This document shows, one piece after another, positions 26,788 through 35,558 of a stretch of DNA of 64,000 nucleotides. How positions within the stretch are numbered: the first letter of the stretch is position 1; each line of letters opens with the position of its first letter. This stretch comes from Candidatus Nanopelagicales bacterium (GTDB lineage: Bacteria > Actinomycetota > Actinomycetes > S36-B12). The stretch covers positions 1 to 64,000 of the forward strand of contig JAGYJP010000003.1 of NCBI GenBank assembly GCA_018402075.1, in the 5' to 3' direction. A program made the position numbers and the translations under genes. The notes under the pieces were generated by a model. That model ran no database searches and had not been told where the DNA came from. It was given only the letters and a program-made list of their open reading frames with translations.

Positions 26788-27494
26788 GATGCAGCCTTTC
26801 GATTCAACTTTTCAAGTTCTAAATGGGCCTCAAGTTCACTTCGCACTTGTGTCAGGTGAAGTTGCATGGCGGCTTCCGCTGCAACTGGATTTCTGCTTTC
26901 AATGGCTTCAACGATGAGTAAATGCCAATCAGCAGCCCGATGAATTGCTCCCGGAACCTCAGCATTCGCTGTCCGCATGACATATCCAAGTTGAACTAAC
27001 GAATGGTGAAGCGAAAACAAAACTGCGTTGCCTGTGGCGGCTGCTATCGTCTCGTGGAACCGAATATCTAACTGCGCATGGGCCTCAGGATCTGAGACTT
27101 CGCGCCGCATTTCTTGTGTGAGTTCCTTGAGGAGTTGAATTGATTCAACAGATGCACGCTGAGCTGCTAACGCTGCAATGCGCGGTTCGAGTTGTTCACG
27201 TGCCTCTTGGAGTTCATGCAAATACTCCTGGCCTCCCGTAACTTTCAGAAAGTCAGGATCGAGAATGTTCCATGAATACCGCGGGGCAACAACGGTAGCG
27301 GACCCCTGTGAGACGTTGATGAATCCTTTAGCTGACAGTGAACTGATTGCCTCACGGGAAACAGAACGACTGACGCCGTAGGAGGTGCACAGAGCCAATT
27401 CAGACGGGAGAGCCGAACCTTCCATGATTTCGCCCTCGCTGATTTGCCGCAAGACTTCTTCAACGATCTGTGAACTTAGCTTGCGTCTGGCCAC
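26784..27494 (-). CDS. GntR-family transcriptional regulator, FCD (FadR/VanR) type
   Basis: About 236 residues. The N-terminal winged helix has IVEEVLRQISEGEIMEGSALPSE and the recognition segment GVSRSVSREAISSL. The C-terminal FCD domain (about 85-225) has the metal/effector His and Asp pattern (QLDIRFHETIAAATGN, HRAADWHLLIVEAI). The frame is open to 27509, but that region holds the gene's own AGGAGG, which lies 6 bp before GTG 27494; I therefore chose 27494. It lies between the binding-protein gene and the MBL gene and probably senses a rhamnose-derived acid. Confidence 0.87.
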   Translation of the reverse strand: MARRKLSSQIVEEVLRQISEGEIMEGSALPSELALCTSYGVSRSVSREAISSLSAKGFINVSQGSATVVAPRYSWNILDPDFLKVTGGQEYLHELQEAREQLEPRIAALAAQRASVESIQLLKELTQEMRREVSDPEAHAQLDIRFHETIAAATGNAVLFSLHHSLVQLGYVMRTANAEVPGAIHRAADWHLLIVEAIESRNPVAAEAAMQLHLTQVRSELEAHLELEKLNRKAAS

Positions 27495-27532
27495 TGTGCA
27501 CCTCCTCACATTATGCGTTTGTTAGTACCGGT

Positions 27533-28618
27533 CTAGAAATCGAAGTCGTCAATATTTGCCGCATCGAATTCTTGGGGAGGCCCGGCGATAATAATGCGTT
27601 CCGCGCCAGCCATAATGCGCTCACCTACACCGGGAACTTCGAATGTTACCTGCTCACCCGGAACGATCGAGCCACTCTTTATTCCTGCAATCAAGTTCGC
27701 CGCGATGACACCTTGCAAAGCAGGATCCCAAAGTGCAAACTTCTGCACTGTTCCATCCTTGATGAACTCCCGCATCTGGTTGGGGGTTCCTAGACCTGTG
27801 ACCTGCACTTGGCCTTTACGAGGTGACTGTGACAGAACCTGAGCTGCAGCAGCAATACCTACCGTGGTCGGCGCGTTGATAGCAGCAAGATTCGGATACT
27901 TTGTCAACAACGCTTGAGCTTCGGTTGCACTCTTGTCTGGAGCATCGTCACCATAAACGGTATCAACCAATGTCAGCCCAGCAGGAGACGAGCCTGAAGC
28001 AATGTATTCGGCGGCACCCTCTAGCCATGCGTTCTGATCCGGAGCGGTTGATGTTGCAGAGAGGAATGCCCACTCGCCTTCTCCACCGGTCACAGTTGCC
28101 GTGAGATCAACTAGATACTGACCGAGCTGACTGAAGTCCACAGGTGTGATGGATGCTTCTCTGCAATCTACTGCTGTGTCGCCATTTACCGTAATAACGG
28201 TAATTCCCGCATCCATCGCTCGCTTGAGTGATGGGCATAGGGCATCCGCGTCGTTAGGAGAAATAGCAATCGCATCTACCTCTTGCTGAATGGCAGCATC
28301 AATAAATGGAATCTGATCCGTTGCACCTGCCTGAGCGGGAGCGACCACTTCTACGGTCATATTCAGACCTGGCGCAGTCTCATTGAAGCCTTTGACGATG
28401 GCATCAAAGTAAGGGTTTCCCAAGTTTTTGGGAATGTAGGTCACCCGCAGGGCTTCTCCCTCGGTGGTGACTTCCTCCTCAACGACTACGGCCTCTTCCG
28501 TTGCTGCCTCAGTTTCTGTCTCCTCTGTTGAGGTACTACTCCCACCGCACGCAGCGAGAATCATGGTTGCGGATGCCGCTATCGCGACGATCCCTGCCGA
28601 TCTGCGAATCTTTATCAT
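27533..28618 (-). CDS. rhaS: Sugar ABC transporter substrate-binding lipoprotein (RhaS-like)
   Basis: A periplasmic-binding-protein-like (type 1, LacI-like) lipoprotein of about 361 residues. The signal peptide ends in the lipobox MILAACGGSS, followed by an acidic Glu/Thr/Val linker and then the ligand-binding domain (AQAGATDQIPFIDAAIQQEVDAIAISPND). ATG 28618 puts the signal peptide at the N-terminus; ATG 28681, which overlaps the permease stop, would add an unlikely 21-residue leader. It captures the sugar, probably L-rhamnose, for the three preceding ABC genes. Confidence 0.88.
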   Translation of the reverse strand: MIKIRRSAGIVAIAASATMILAACGGSSTSTEETETEAATEEAVVVEEEVTTEGEALRVTYIPKNLGNPYFDAIVKGFNETAPGLNMTVEVVAPAQAGATDQIPFIDAAIQQEVDAIAISPNDADALCPSLKRAMDAGITVITVNGDTAVDCREASITPVDFSQLGQYLVDLTATVTGGEGEWAFLSATSTAPDQNAWLEGAAEYIASGSSPAGLTLVDTVYGDDAPDKSATEAQALLTKYPNLAAINAPTTVGIAAAAQVLSQSPRKGQVQVTGLGTPNQMREFIKDGTVQKFALWDPALQGVIAANLIAGIKSGSIVPGEQVTFEVPGVGERIMAGAERIIIAGPPQEFDAANIDDFDF

Positions 28619-28677
28619 CCTTATACCTTTCGATGTTCGCGGCGACTCTCGCTCGCGATCAGGTGACTGATTTTCGA

Positions 28678-29700
28678 TCACCTGAGCCTTCTGGCGGCAA
28701 CGCGCTTACGCAAGCGCGCAACCGATAACGGGACCACGATCGCTGCAATGAGTATCACGCCGACAACCGCATCCTGAATTTGACCATTAACGTTTGAAAT
28801 TACCAACGCCTCTCTGACTGCCATCACTGCAAAAAGTGCAATCACGGTACCGATCACCGTGCCGCGGCCTCCGAAAATGTCTGTTCCTCCCAGAACAACC
28901 ACAGTGATCGCCAGAAGTTCCAAGCCCAAGCCGACATTCGATAGCGTCGATCCGAGCCTCGAGGTGAGCAGTACGGCGGCAGTTCCGGCCATCAGACCAC
29001 TCAGTAGAAAAGCGGTGGTGCGAGTTCGATCTGTTCGGATACCCGAGAACCTCGCAGCACGCTGATTACTTCCCGTCAAGTAACAGGAGAGTCCAAAGTT
29101 TGTTCGACTGAGCAAGAGGCCGAACAAGATTGCAAAGCCGATGAATATCACCAGAGGCATTGGCACTAGGGCTACATCGCCTAGGACCGATACCTGATCG
29201 GCACCAACAAATTCAGGTTGGTAGTCCGTTACGGCACTGTCGCCGAGCATAATTTGTGCAAGTCCTCGAAAGAGCGCCAGCGTGGCAAGGGTTACCACCA
29301 AACTCGGAAGTGCAAGGCCAATGATGAAAAATGCATTGAATGCACCCAGTAAGACACCGACGGCCAGTGCCGCGAGTGCGGCAAATTGGACTGGTACTCC
29401 GGCCTGAACAAGGAGCCCCATGGATGCTGCGCACACTGCTAAATTGCTAGCCACAGACAAATCGATATCACCATTGATGATTACAACGGTGAGTGCGAGC
29501 GCCAGCAGACCAATCTCAATATAGCGACCAGTGTTCACGATGAGAGCACTGAAATTCAGGAAATAGGGCGATGCGATAGTTCCATAAATGATAGCTGCAA
29601 CGAGCACTACTACGGATGGTGTGTACGGCGCAAGACGCAAACGCCAGTTCGGATGACCGAGCAATACATTGAAATTTGTCACTTTCTCGTCAAATTTCAT
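28678..29700 (-). CDS. rhaQ: Sugar ABC transporter permease (RhaQ-like)
   Basis: A 340-residue inner-membrane protein of the RbsC/BPD_transp_2 family with about 8-10 hydrophobic segments. NGDIDLSVASNLAVCAASMG and VVVLGGTDIFGGRGTVIGTV are the conserved family motifs. Its ATG overlaps the previous permease gene (ATGA). The pair of non-identical permeases plus a fused double ATPase and a RhaS-like binding protein matches the Rhizobium RhaSTPQ rhamnose importer; P/Q assignment is by order. Confidence 0.85.
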   Translation of the reverse strand: MKFDEKVTNFNVLLGHPNWRLRLAPYTPSVVVLVAAIIYGTIASPYFLNFSALIVNTGRYIEIGLLALALTVVIINGDIDLSVASNLAVCAASMGLLVQAGVPVQFAALAALAVGVLLGAFNAFFIIGLALPSLVVTLATLALFRGLAQIMLGDSAVTDYQPEFVGADQVSVLGDVALVPMPLVIFIGFAILFGLLLSRTNFGLSCYLTGSNQRAARFSGIRTDRTRTTAFLLSGLMAGTAAVLLTSRLGSTLSNVGLGLELLAITVVVLGGTDIFGGRGTVIGTVIALFAVMAVREALVISNVNGQIQDAVVGVILIAAIVVPLSVARLRKRVAARRLR

Positions 29701-30710
29701 TGTGTGCTTACCATCGTTTCTCTTGATTGTTGAGTTTCGATGCGACGACGAACATAAGCATCGGCGACCACCGCAAGCAAGATGATTGCTCCTGAAGCAA
29801 ATCGTTGCCAGAACCCGCTTACCCCAACGACCGTCAAACCATTTGCGAGGATGCCCACCAGCATCGTTCCCAAAACAGTACCCAGAACGGTACCTGAACC
29901 TCCGAAGATATTTGTTCCGCCAATAACCACCGCACTAATCACGAGCAATTCGAACCCCAGTCCAGCATCTGCTGGGTTCACCGTTGCAAACCTGGAAACG
30001 TACATTGCTCCACCAAGACCTGCGAGTGCACCCATTGCTACAAAAACTCCGAAGGTCAGAGCTGTCACGTTGAGACCACGCATACTCGCTGCATCTGGAT
30101 TACTCCCGATCGCATAAAGCCGCTTACCTGTCAGTGTGCGCGTTGTAAACCACCACGCAATGACAACTACCACAATGGCAATGACAACAAGCCAAGGAAT
30201 CCCAAGCGGGCCATAGGCCGCAAGGCCACGCATCTCCGCGGACACATTTTGCGGATCAACCTGGACATTATTGGACACCAGAAATATCAAGCCTCTGAAT
30301 ATTGCGAGCGTACCCAAGGTTGCAATAATCGCGGGAACTTTCGCCACCGCGACCAATAAACCATTCACGCAGCCCGCGAGTCCACCAACAAACATTGCGA
30401 CAAAGATGAGTCCGACTGTCGGAATTTGAGGAAAATCTCGACCCACCATCCCCATGACCATGGCAGACAAGCCGAGAACGCTGCCGACCGACAGATCGAT
30501 ATTTCGCGTTATAATTACCAACATCTGCCCGATCGCAAGGATCATGAGGATTCCGACACTCAAAACAATGGAGCCGAGATTCTCTGGATTGAGGAATCGT
30601 GGATTAAGGACTCCAAAGATGATGATGAGCACGACGATCACCGCCGCGATACCTGCCTCGCGCAGCCGACCTAGTGAATTCCGTGACACAATACTTTTCG
30701 AGTTATTCAT
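29697..30710 (-). CDS. rhaP: Sugar ABC transporter permease (RhaP-like)
   Basis: A 337-residue RbsC-type permease. Motifs: TRNIDLSVGSVLGLSAMVMG (about 89-108), IGSNPDAASMRGLNV and VISAVVIGGTNIFGGSGTVLG. It overlaps the ATPase stop and the next permease start by 4 bp each, so rhaT, rhaP and rhaQ are translationally coupled. It forms the transmembrane channel with the second permease. Confidence 0.87.
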   Translation of the reverse strand: MNNSKSIVSRNSLGRLREAGIAAVIVVLIIIFGVLNPRFLNPENLGSIVLSVGILMILAIGQMLVIITRNIDLSVGSVLGLSAMVMGMVGRDFPQIPTVGLIFVAMFVGGLAGCVNGLLVAVAKVPAIIATLGTLAIFRGLIFLVSNNVQVDPQNVSAEMRGLAAYGPLGIPWLVVIAIVVVVIAWWFTTRTLTGKRLYAIGSNPDAASMRGLNVTALTFGVFVAMGALAGLGGAMYVSRFATVNPADAGLGFELLVISAVVIGGTNIFGGSGTVLGTVLGTMLVGILANGLTVVGVSGFWQRFASGAIILLAVVADAYVRRRIETQQSRETMVSTQ

Positions 30711-32188
30711 ACCGCCACCCCGGACGCCAACCGAATGACAGCTTCCTCGGTGGCTTCCCCCCGAGGAATTTCCCCCGCAAGTCTCCCTTCGCGCATGACT
30801 AAAATTCGATCGGGAACCCCTAGGAGTTCGCGCATATCGCTGCTCACCATAAGCACGGCTTTGCCTGCGTCGGCAAACTCTCTCAGCAACCCGTGAATTT
30901 CAATTTTGGAACCAATATCGACACCCCTGGTCGGTTCGTCGACGAGTAATACATCCAGGTCACGTACCAACCATTTGCCCAGACTCACCCTCTGCTGATT
31001 GCCCCCACTGAGTTCACCCGCCGGTTGCCGCAAGTTAGAAACCTTGATGCGCAGATTGGTGACTACCTCACCCGCGTTGAACACTTCACGCCGAGGGCGT
31101 CGAATATCCAACCATGAGGTCAAGTCGAGGTTCGGAGCAGAAATGTTATTAAGCACGCTGGACAACAAAATGAGGCCATAGCGTCCGCGATCCTCCGGAA
31201 CCAGCCCCATGCCACCGGCTACGGATTCGGATATCGAGTCGATAGGCGTGTCGGCCAATAAAACACGACCCCCCGCCTTTGGGCGGGCGCCGAAAATGGT
31301 TTCGAGAAGTTCACTCCGCCCTGAACCAACAAGGCCGCCAATTCCTACGATCTCTCCACGGCGAACTTTGAGGGACACGTCGACAAAATGACCTATACAG
31401 GATAATTCGTTAACTTCAAGCACGGTTTCACCCACCTGGGCTTCCGAACGGTGAACTGACTTTTCAATATCTCGACCGATCATGAGTCGGATGAGCTCGT
31501 CTTCATTTGTTTCCTCGGTAAGCAAGGTGCGAACCAATTTGCCGTCCCGCAGAACCGTGATTCGATCACTGATCTGCATTATTTCCTCGAGACGGTGGCC
31601 AATGAAAATTATCGCGACTCCACTATCACGCAATTCACGGATGACTCGGAAGAGATTTGTCACCTCTGATGGAGTCAGCGATGCGGTGGGTTCGTCAACG
31701 ATCAGAACTCTGAGGTCTCTCCGAAGCGCAGCGGCAATGTCGACGATTTGTTGGTCAGCAACAGAGAGAAATGCAACGCGTGCATCGGGTGAGACCGAAC
31801 TTCCCAACTGGGTGAGCAGCTCCTGAGTTCGCTCGCCCACGCGGGAAAGACGAAAGCGCCCCTTACTCGAGGAGGCTCGATGGTCAATCCAGATATTTTC
31901 CGTGACGGTAAGATCTGGAAACAGACGAGGTTCTTGATGGATAAGTGCTACACCCCTGCTTTGGGCAGCCGCAACAGAGCCAGCTCGCAGTGACTGATTA
32001 TCAATGGAGATAGATCCGCGATCCTGAGTTACAAGTCCCGCTATCGCCTTTACTAATGTGCTCTTGCCGGCACCATTCTCGCCAAGGATCACATGGATTT
32101 CGCCCTCATTGACACTGAGATCTACGTCGTCAAGAACCTTAGAAATCCCGTACCACTTAGACAGTCCTCGGCATTCAACAACCGGCAC
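30707..32188 (-). CDS. rhaT: Sugar ABC transporter ATP-binding protein, two-domain (RhaT-like)
   Basis: A 493-residue duplicated ABC ATPase of the RbsA/MglA class. The first half has GENGAGKSTLVKAIAGL and VLIVDEPTASLTPSE. The second has a degenerate Walker A (GLVGSGRSELLETIFG), signature LSGGNQQRVSLGKWL and VLLVDEPTRGVDIGSK. It starts with GTG 32188 behind a good GGAGG. First gene of a minus-strand run that continues to about 15990, so it probably carries the operon promoter in the 138-bp divergent gap. Confidence 0.9.
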   Translation of the reverse strand: MPVVECRGLSKWYGISKVLDDVDLSVNEGEIHVILGENGAGKSTLVKAIAGLVTQDRGSISIDNQSLRAGSVAAAQSRGVALIHQEPRLFPDLTVTENIWIDHRASSSKGRFRLSRVGERTQELLTQLGSSVSPDARVAFLSVADQQIVDIAAALRRDLRVLIVDEPTASLTPSEVTNLFRVIRELRDSGVAIIFIGHRLEEIMQISDRITVLRDGKLVRTLLTEETNEDELIRLMIGRDIEKSVHRSEAQVGETVLEVNELSCIGHFVDVSLKVRRGEIVGIGGLVGSGRSELLETIFGARPKAGGRVLLADTPIDSISESVAGGMGLVPEDRGRYGLILLSSVLNNISAPNLDLTSWLDIRRPRREVFNAGEVVTNLRIKVSNLRQPAGELSGGNQQRVSLGKWLVRDLDVLLVDEPTRGVDIGSKIEIHGLLREFADAGKAVLMVSSDMRELLGVPDRILVMREGRLAGEIPRGEATEEAVIRLASGVAV

Positions 32189-32326
32189 GGTTACCTCCTA
32201 CTTGACGCCCTACTAGAAGGCGAATAGTATCGGTTATCACACAAGTAGTTATTAAATATGCCAATTTGTAATCATAATTAGTACATAAAAGACATTTTAC
32301 CCCATTCTTATCGGAGGTGTTCACAT
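32189..32326. promoter_or_regulatory. Divergent intergenic region, likely promoters of the rhamnose operon and the 2-hydroxyacid dehydrogenase gene
   Basis: A 138-bp AT-rich gap between the leftward transporter operon and the rightward gene at 32327. Both flanking genes have strong ribosome sites. I see the AT-rich segment TATTAAATATGCC and a loose TGTA-N11-TACA dyad around 32266-32284, which might be a GntR operator; no perfect palindrome is present. Confidence 0.45.
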
Positions 32327-33256
32327 ATGCGACCCAAAGTCCTCATAACGGACAACAATCTTGGCGACAGCGGATTGGAGTCTGCTGCGCTTGAGAAGGC
32401 ACTGGGAGCCGTGGTCACCGTGCGGCAATTCCAAACCGAAGCCGAGGTAATGGCTGGTGTGGTTGAAACCGAGCCCGATGCCCTGATCGTCCAATGGGCG
32501 CCCATTACCGCCGCAGTTATGGATGCCATGCCGCAATGCAAAGTCATAAGTCGAATGGGTATTGGTGTGGACATGATTGATCTTGAGGCCGCAGCTCAAC
32601 GTGGTATCGAGGTCCGGAATGTACCAACGTATTGCCTCGAGGAAGTAGCCACCCACGCATTTGCTTCAGCTCTCGGCTTGTGGCGAAAAATTCCCTCCTA
32701 TGATTCTCAGGTTCGATCCGATCAGTGGTCGGCCATGACCTACGCCCCGGTTATAAAGCGCCTCTCACAAGCGACTATCGGGATCGTCGGCTTAGGCCGT
32801 ATTGGCCGCAACGTGGCTAAAGGCTTTGAGGCCTGGGGAAGTACCATCATTGTGCACGATCCATTTACAACGTCCTCTGAATACACCCTTGTTGATCTGG
32901 ACACACTCGTTGCTGAAGCCGACATCATTTCCCTACATGTCCCGTTAACCGATCAGACGCGACACATGATCGACCATCACACAATTGGCTTAATGCGAAA
33001 GCAACCTGTGATTGTCAACACCAGCAGAGGCCCACTTATCGATGAGGCAGCTCTTGTTGCTGGTCTAGAAAGTGGACAGGTTGGCGGAGCAGCCCTTGAT
33101 GTATTTGCTACAGAGCCTCTGCCTATTGATAGTGCATTGCGTTCTGCACCTAACGTAATTTTGACCCCCCATGCAGCGTGGGCCTCCGTTCAGGCTTTGC
33201 CTGACCTGCGTCGATTGACTGCCCAGAACATTGTCGATTTTTACCAGGAGCAGTAA
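32327..33256 (+). CDS. D-isomer-specific 2-hydroxyacid dehydrogenase
   Basis: A 309-residue NAD-dependent dehydrogenase of the D-3-phosphoglycerate dehydrogenase/CtBP type. The NAD motif is IGIVGLGRIGRNVAKGFEAWG (about 146-166). Catalytic Arg and Glu lie in VNTSRGPLIDEAALVAGL and GGAALDVFATEPLP, and the catalytic His in TPHAAWAS. It starts 8 bp after GGAGG and is transcribed away from the transporter operon. It may reduce or oxidise a hydroxy acid of the rhamnose route; substrate unknown. Confidence 0.9.
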   Translation: MRPKVLITDNNLGDSGLESAALEKALGAVVTVRQFQTEAEVMAGVVETEPDALIVQWAPITAAVMDAMPQCKVISRMGIGVDMIDLEAAAQRGIEVRNVPTYCLEEVATHAFASALGLWRKIPSYDSQVRSDQWSAMTYAPVIKRLSQATIGIVGLGRIGRNVAKGFEAWGSTIIVHDPFTTSSEYTLVDLDTLVAEADIISLHVPLTDQTRHMIDHHTIGLMRKQPVIVNTSRGPLIDEAALVAGLESGQVGGAALDVFATEPLPIDSALRSAPNVILTPHAAWASVQALPDLRRLTAQNIVDFYQEQ

Positions 33257-33270
33257 TGGGGGTTCGACCC

Positions 33271-34473
33271 CTAGATCTTCACCCAATCACCATCGACCAC
33301 GGTGAGGTTAGCTGCAACCAATTGATCGACTTCGATACCGAGACCAGAGCGATCTGGGATTGTGAGGGATCCACCCTCGGCAATAGCGTTACCTGTGAAT
33401 AGTTTCCAAAAGAGCTCATTGCCAGTATCTGGTTCAACATCTGGAAAGTACTCGACAACCGGGCATACATGGGCGGATTGCGAGTAAATAATGGCCAAGT
33501 TGTGTGCTTCATTTGAGTGCGGATAGACGGGAAGGCCTGCAGTTTCAGCAAGTGCGCAAATCTTGCGCGCTTCGGTTAGTCCACCCGTTCGGTTAAAATC
33601 CGGCTGCAATATGTCGACTGCACGCTCACGAATCAGGTCAGAGAAGTCCCATTTGGTGTAACTGTGTTCCCCGCAACTCCAACGTTGGCTTGGGCGAGAC
33701 CTGCGAAGATCCGCGTATAAATGCACATGCTGCGGCATCAGCGCCTCCTCTATCCACGAGAGGTTGAACGGTTCGAGTCGACGCGCCATTTCCATTGCGT
33801 ATCCATAGTCCCAACCCATATAAGCGTCCGCAGCTAGTTCAATGTCATCACCGATCGCTTCGCGCACTGTCTTAATGAGTCGAACGTTTGCCGCCATCCC
33901 CGCATAACCGTCTCGTGGACCAAAGCCGAATCGCTGTTTCATGGCTTTAAACCCCTGCAATACATAACTCTCGGCTTCCTGCGCGAGTTCATCCAAATCC
34001 TCCAGTGCATAGAGTCGGCTGACATAGCAGGGAACACTTTCCTGTACTCGACCTCCCAGGAGTTCTACTACACTCCTCCCCGTCAACTTTCCATGCAGAT
34101 CCCATGCAGCGATATCAACAGCCGAAAGCGCTGCAATAGCTGACCCGCTCCTACCAAACCGGATGAGAGATCGATAAAGCCGCTGCCACAAACCCTCGTG
34201 GTTTTCCACATCCTGATTAACTAAGAGGTCATTAAAATACATATCGACAATTGATTTAGCGGCTCCGTTAAACGCCCCCGCCGTACCCACTCCTACGGTG
34301 CCGTCTGCAGCCCGAAGCTCCACCACAGTGCAAAAGGCTGACCCGAACCAACCTCCCGGTTTGATTTCAAAATCCGGCAGCACCGATGTATTGGTGACCA
34401 GATTTCGCCGCAAGGTATTCGGGGCACGCGAGAATCCAATCACTCGGGTCCGTACTGCTTCAATCTCCGTCAC
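33271..34473 (-). CDS. Enolase-superfamily sugar-acid dehydratase, probable L-rhamnonate dehydratase
   Basis: A 400-residue mandelate-racemase/muconate-lactonizing-group enzyme. Metal ligands are visible as Asp in LAADAYMGWDYG, Glu in LSWIEEALM and Glu in RWSCGEHSY. KAMKQRFGFGPRDGYAGM (about 163-180) matches the Lys-containing loop of L-rhamnonate dehydratases, and PHSNEAHN supplies the general acid/base His. It would convert L-rhamnonate to 2-keto-3-deoxy-L-rhamnonate. It is the last gene of the IclR-led operon and overlaps its upstream neighbour by 4 bp. Other acid-sugar substrates such as fuconate remain possible. Confidence 0.84.
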   Translation of the reverse strand: MTEIEAVRTRVIGFSRAPNTLRRNLVTNTSVLPDFEIKPGGWFGSAFCTVVELRAADGTVGVGTAGAFNGAAKSIVDMYFNDLLVNQDVENHEGLWQRLYRSLIRFGRSGSAIAALSAVDIAAWDLHGKLTGRSVVELLGGRVQESVPCYVSRLYALEDLDELAQEAESYVLQGFKAMKQRFGFGPRDGYAGMAANVRLIKTVREAIGDDIELAADAYMGWDYGYAMEMARRLEPFNLSWIEEALMPQHVHLYADLRRSRPSQRWSCGEHSYTKWDFSDLIRERAVDILQPDFNRTGGLTEARKICALAETAGLPVYPHSNEAHNLAIIYSQSAHVCPVVEYFPDVEPDTGNELFWKLFTGNAIAEGGSLTIPDRSGLGIEVDQLVAANLTVVDGDWVKI

Positions 34474-35558
34474 AACACCACTCCTGTCTTATGCACTTGC
34501 TCCGTCGCCATCTCAGGCTGTCCACTCGCGGCTGATCGATAAGAGGCTGCTAGAGCATCGATTGTCCAAGCACTCTCAAGTGCTGGCGCTTTGTTTCGCT
34601 CAATGCGTCCAGACATGAGATCTGCAAGATGGCGTGACGTGGCCTGAGCAGGATAAGGATCGCCTACATCGGACCCTTTTATCTCAATTGAAGAACCATC
34701 GCTGCGTTGAACGAACACCGTCCCAGCAACCAAATCTTGCAAGGCATATCCAGCAGAACCGTAGTAGCGCAATTCCTGCTGATGAGGCTCATGTGGTCTC
34801 ATGTTCCCCGTAGAGCACATTGTTCCGATACCACCTTGCCAAAATTCATAAGTCAAAGCATCTGCCAGATCAACAGCAAGATCACGATGATTCATTTTTG
34901 CATAGACCTCGCGAATGGGGTCTCCCGTTATGTGAATTGCCATTCCCAAAGCGTGTGACAACTGGGTCATGGCCTGACCGCCACCGCTGGAGGCTATTGT
35001 GGAATACGTTTCCTTAGTAGGTCCGTTGATGCTCCATTGAAATACTTTCTGGTATTCATCTGGAGTCCCTCGATAGTAGGCCTCCACCATCGAGGCGAAT
35101 AGACCTGATACTGCGATAATCTCCCCGATTACTCCCCCTCGGATTTCCCGCCACAACACGTCTGAAGCAACGGTGTGTTGAAAGGTAAGGCCAACCGTCA
35201 GATGTAATCCCTTGCTCTCTGCTTTTCGCGTCAGCTCCCATGCATGATCGGATTCAATTGTCATCGGTTTTTCCAACATGACATGCATCCCTGCATCCAG
35301 ACACTGCGATGCAATGTCATAGTGACTTCCAGATGGTGTAGCGATCACGACTCCATCTGCAACATCAGCCATGATGAATTCAGATAGTGAGGTGTAAACA
35401 TAGGGTGTCTCGAACTTGTTAGAGGCACGCTCTAAGCGGATGGCATCTGAATCGACAAGAGCCGTTAATTCAACCTCAGAATAGTTAATCAGGCTTGGAA
35501 TGTGAGACTCCGTGGACCACCATCCGGTCCCGATTACTGCAATCCGTGGCACACTCAC
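34470..35558 (-). CDS. Gfo/Idh/MocA family oxidoreductase
   Basis: A 362-residue NAD(P)-dependent sugar dehydrogenase. N-terminal Rossmann motif IAVIGTGWWSTESHIPSL, then GVVIATPSGSHYDIASQCLDAG and MLEKPMTIESDHAWEL with the conserved Glu-Lys-Pro. It overlaps both neighbours by 4 bp. Members oxidise sugars, inositols or sugar derivatives; within this operon it may act on rhamnose or a related deoxysugar. Confidence 0.86.
   Translation of the reverse strand: MSVPRIAVIGTGWWSTESHIPSLINYSEVELTALVDSDAIRLERASNKFETPYVYTSLSEFIMADVADGVVIATPSGSHYDIASQCLDAGMHVMLEKPMTIESDHAWELTRKAESKGLHLTVGLTFQHTVASDVLWREIRGGVIGEIIAVSGLFASMVEAYYRGTPDEYQKVFQWSINGPTKETYSTIASSGGGQAMTQLSHALGMAIHITGDPIREVYAKMNHRDLAVDLADALTYEFWQGGIGTMCSTGNMRPHEPHQQELRYYGSAGYALQDLVAGTVFVQRSDGSSIEIKGSDVGDPYPAQATSRHLADLMSGRIERNKAPALESAWTIDALAASYRSAASGQPEMATEQVHKTGVVL

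Noticed and set aside
27495..27509. Upstream GTG start for the GntR regulator
   Set aside because: It would translate the gene's own AGGAGG ribosome site; GTG 27494 has ideal spacing.
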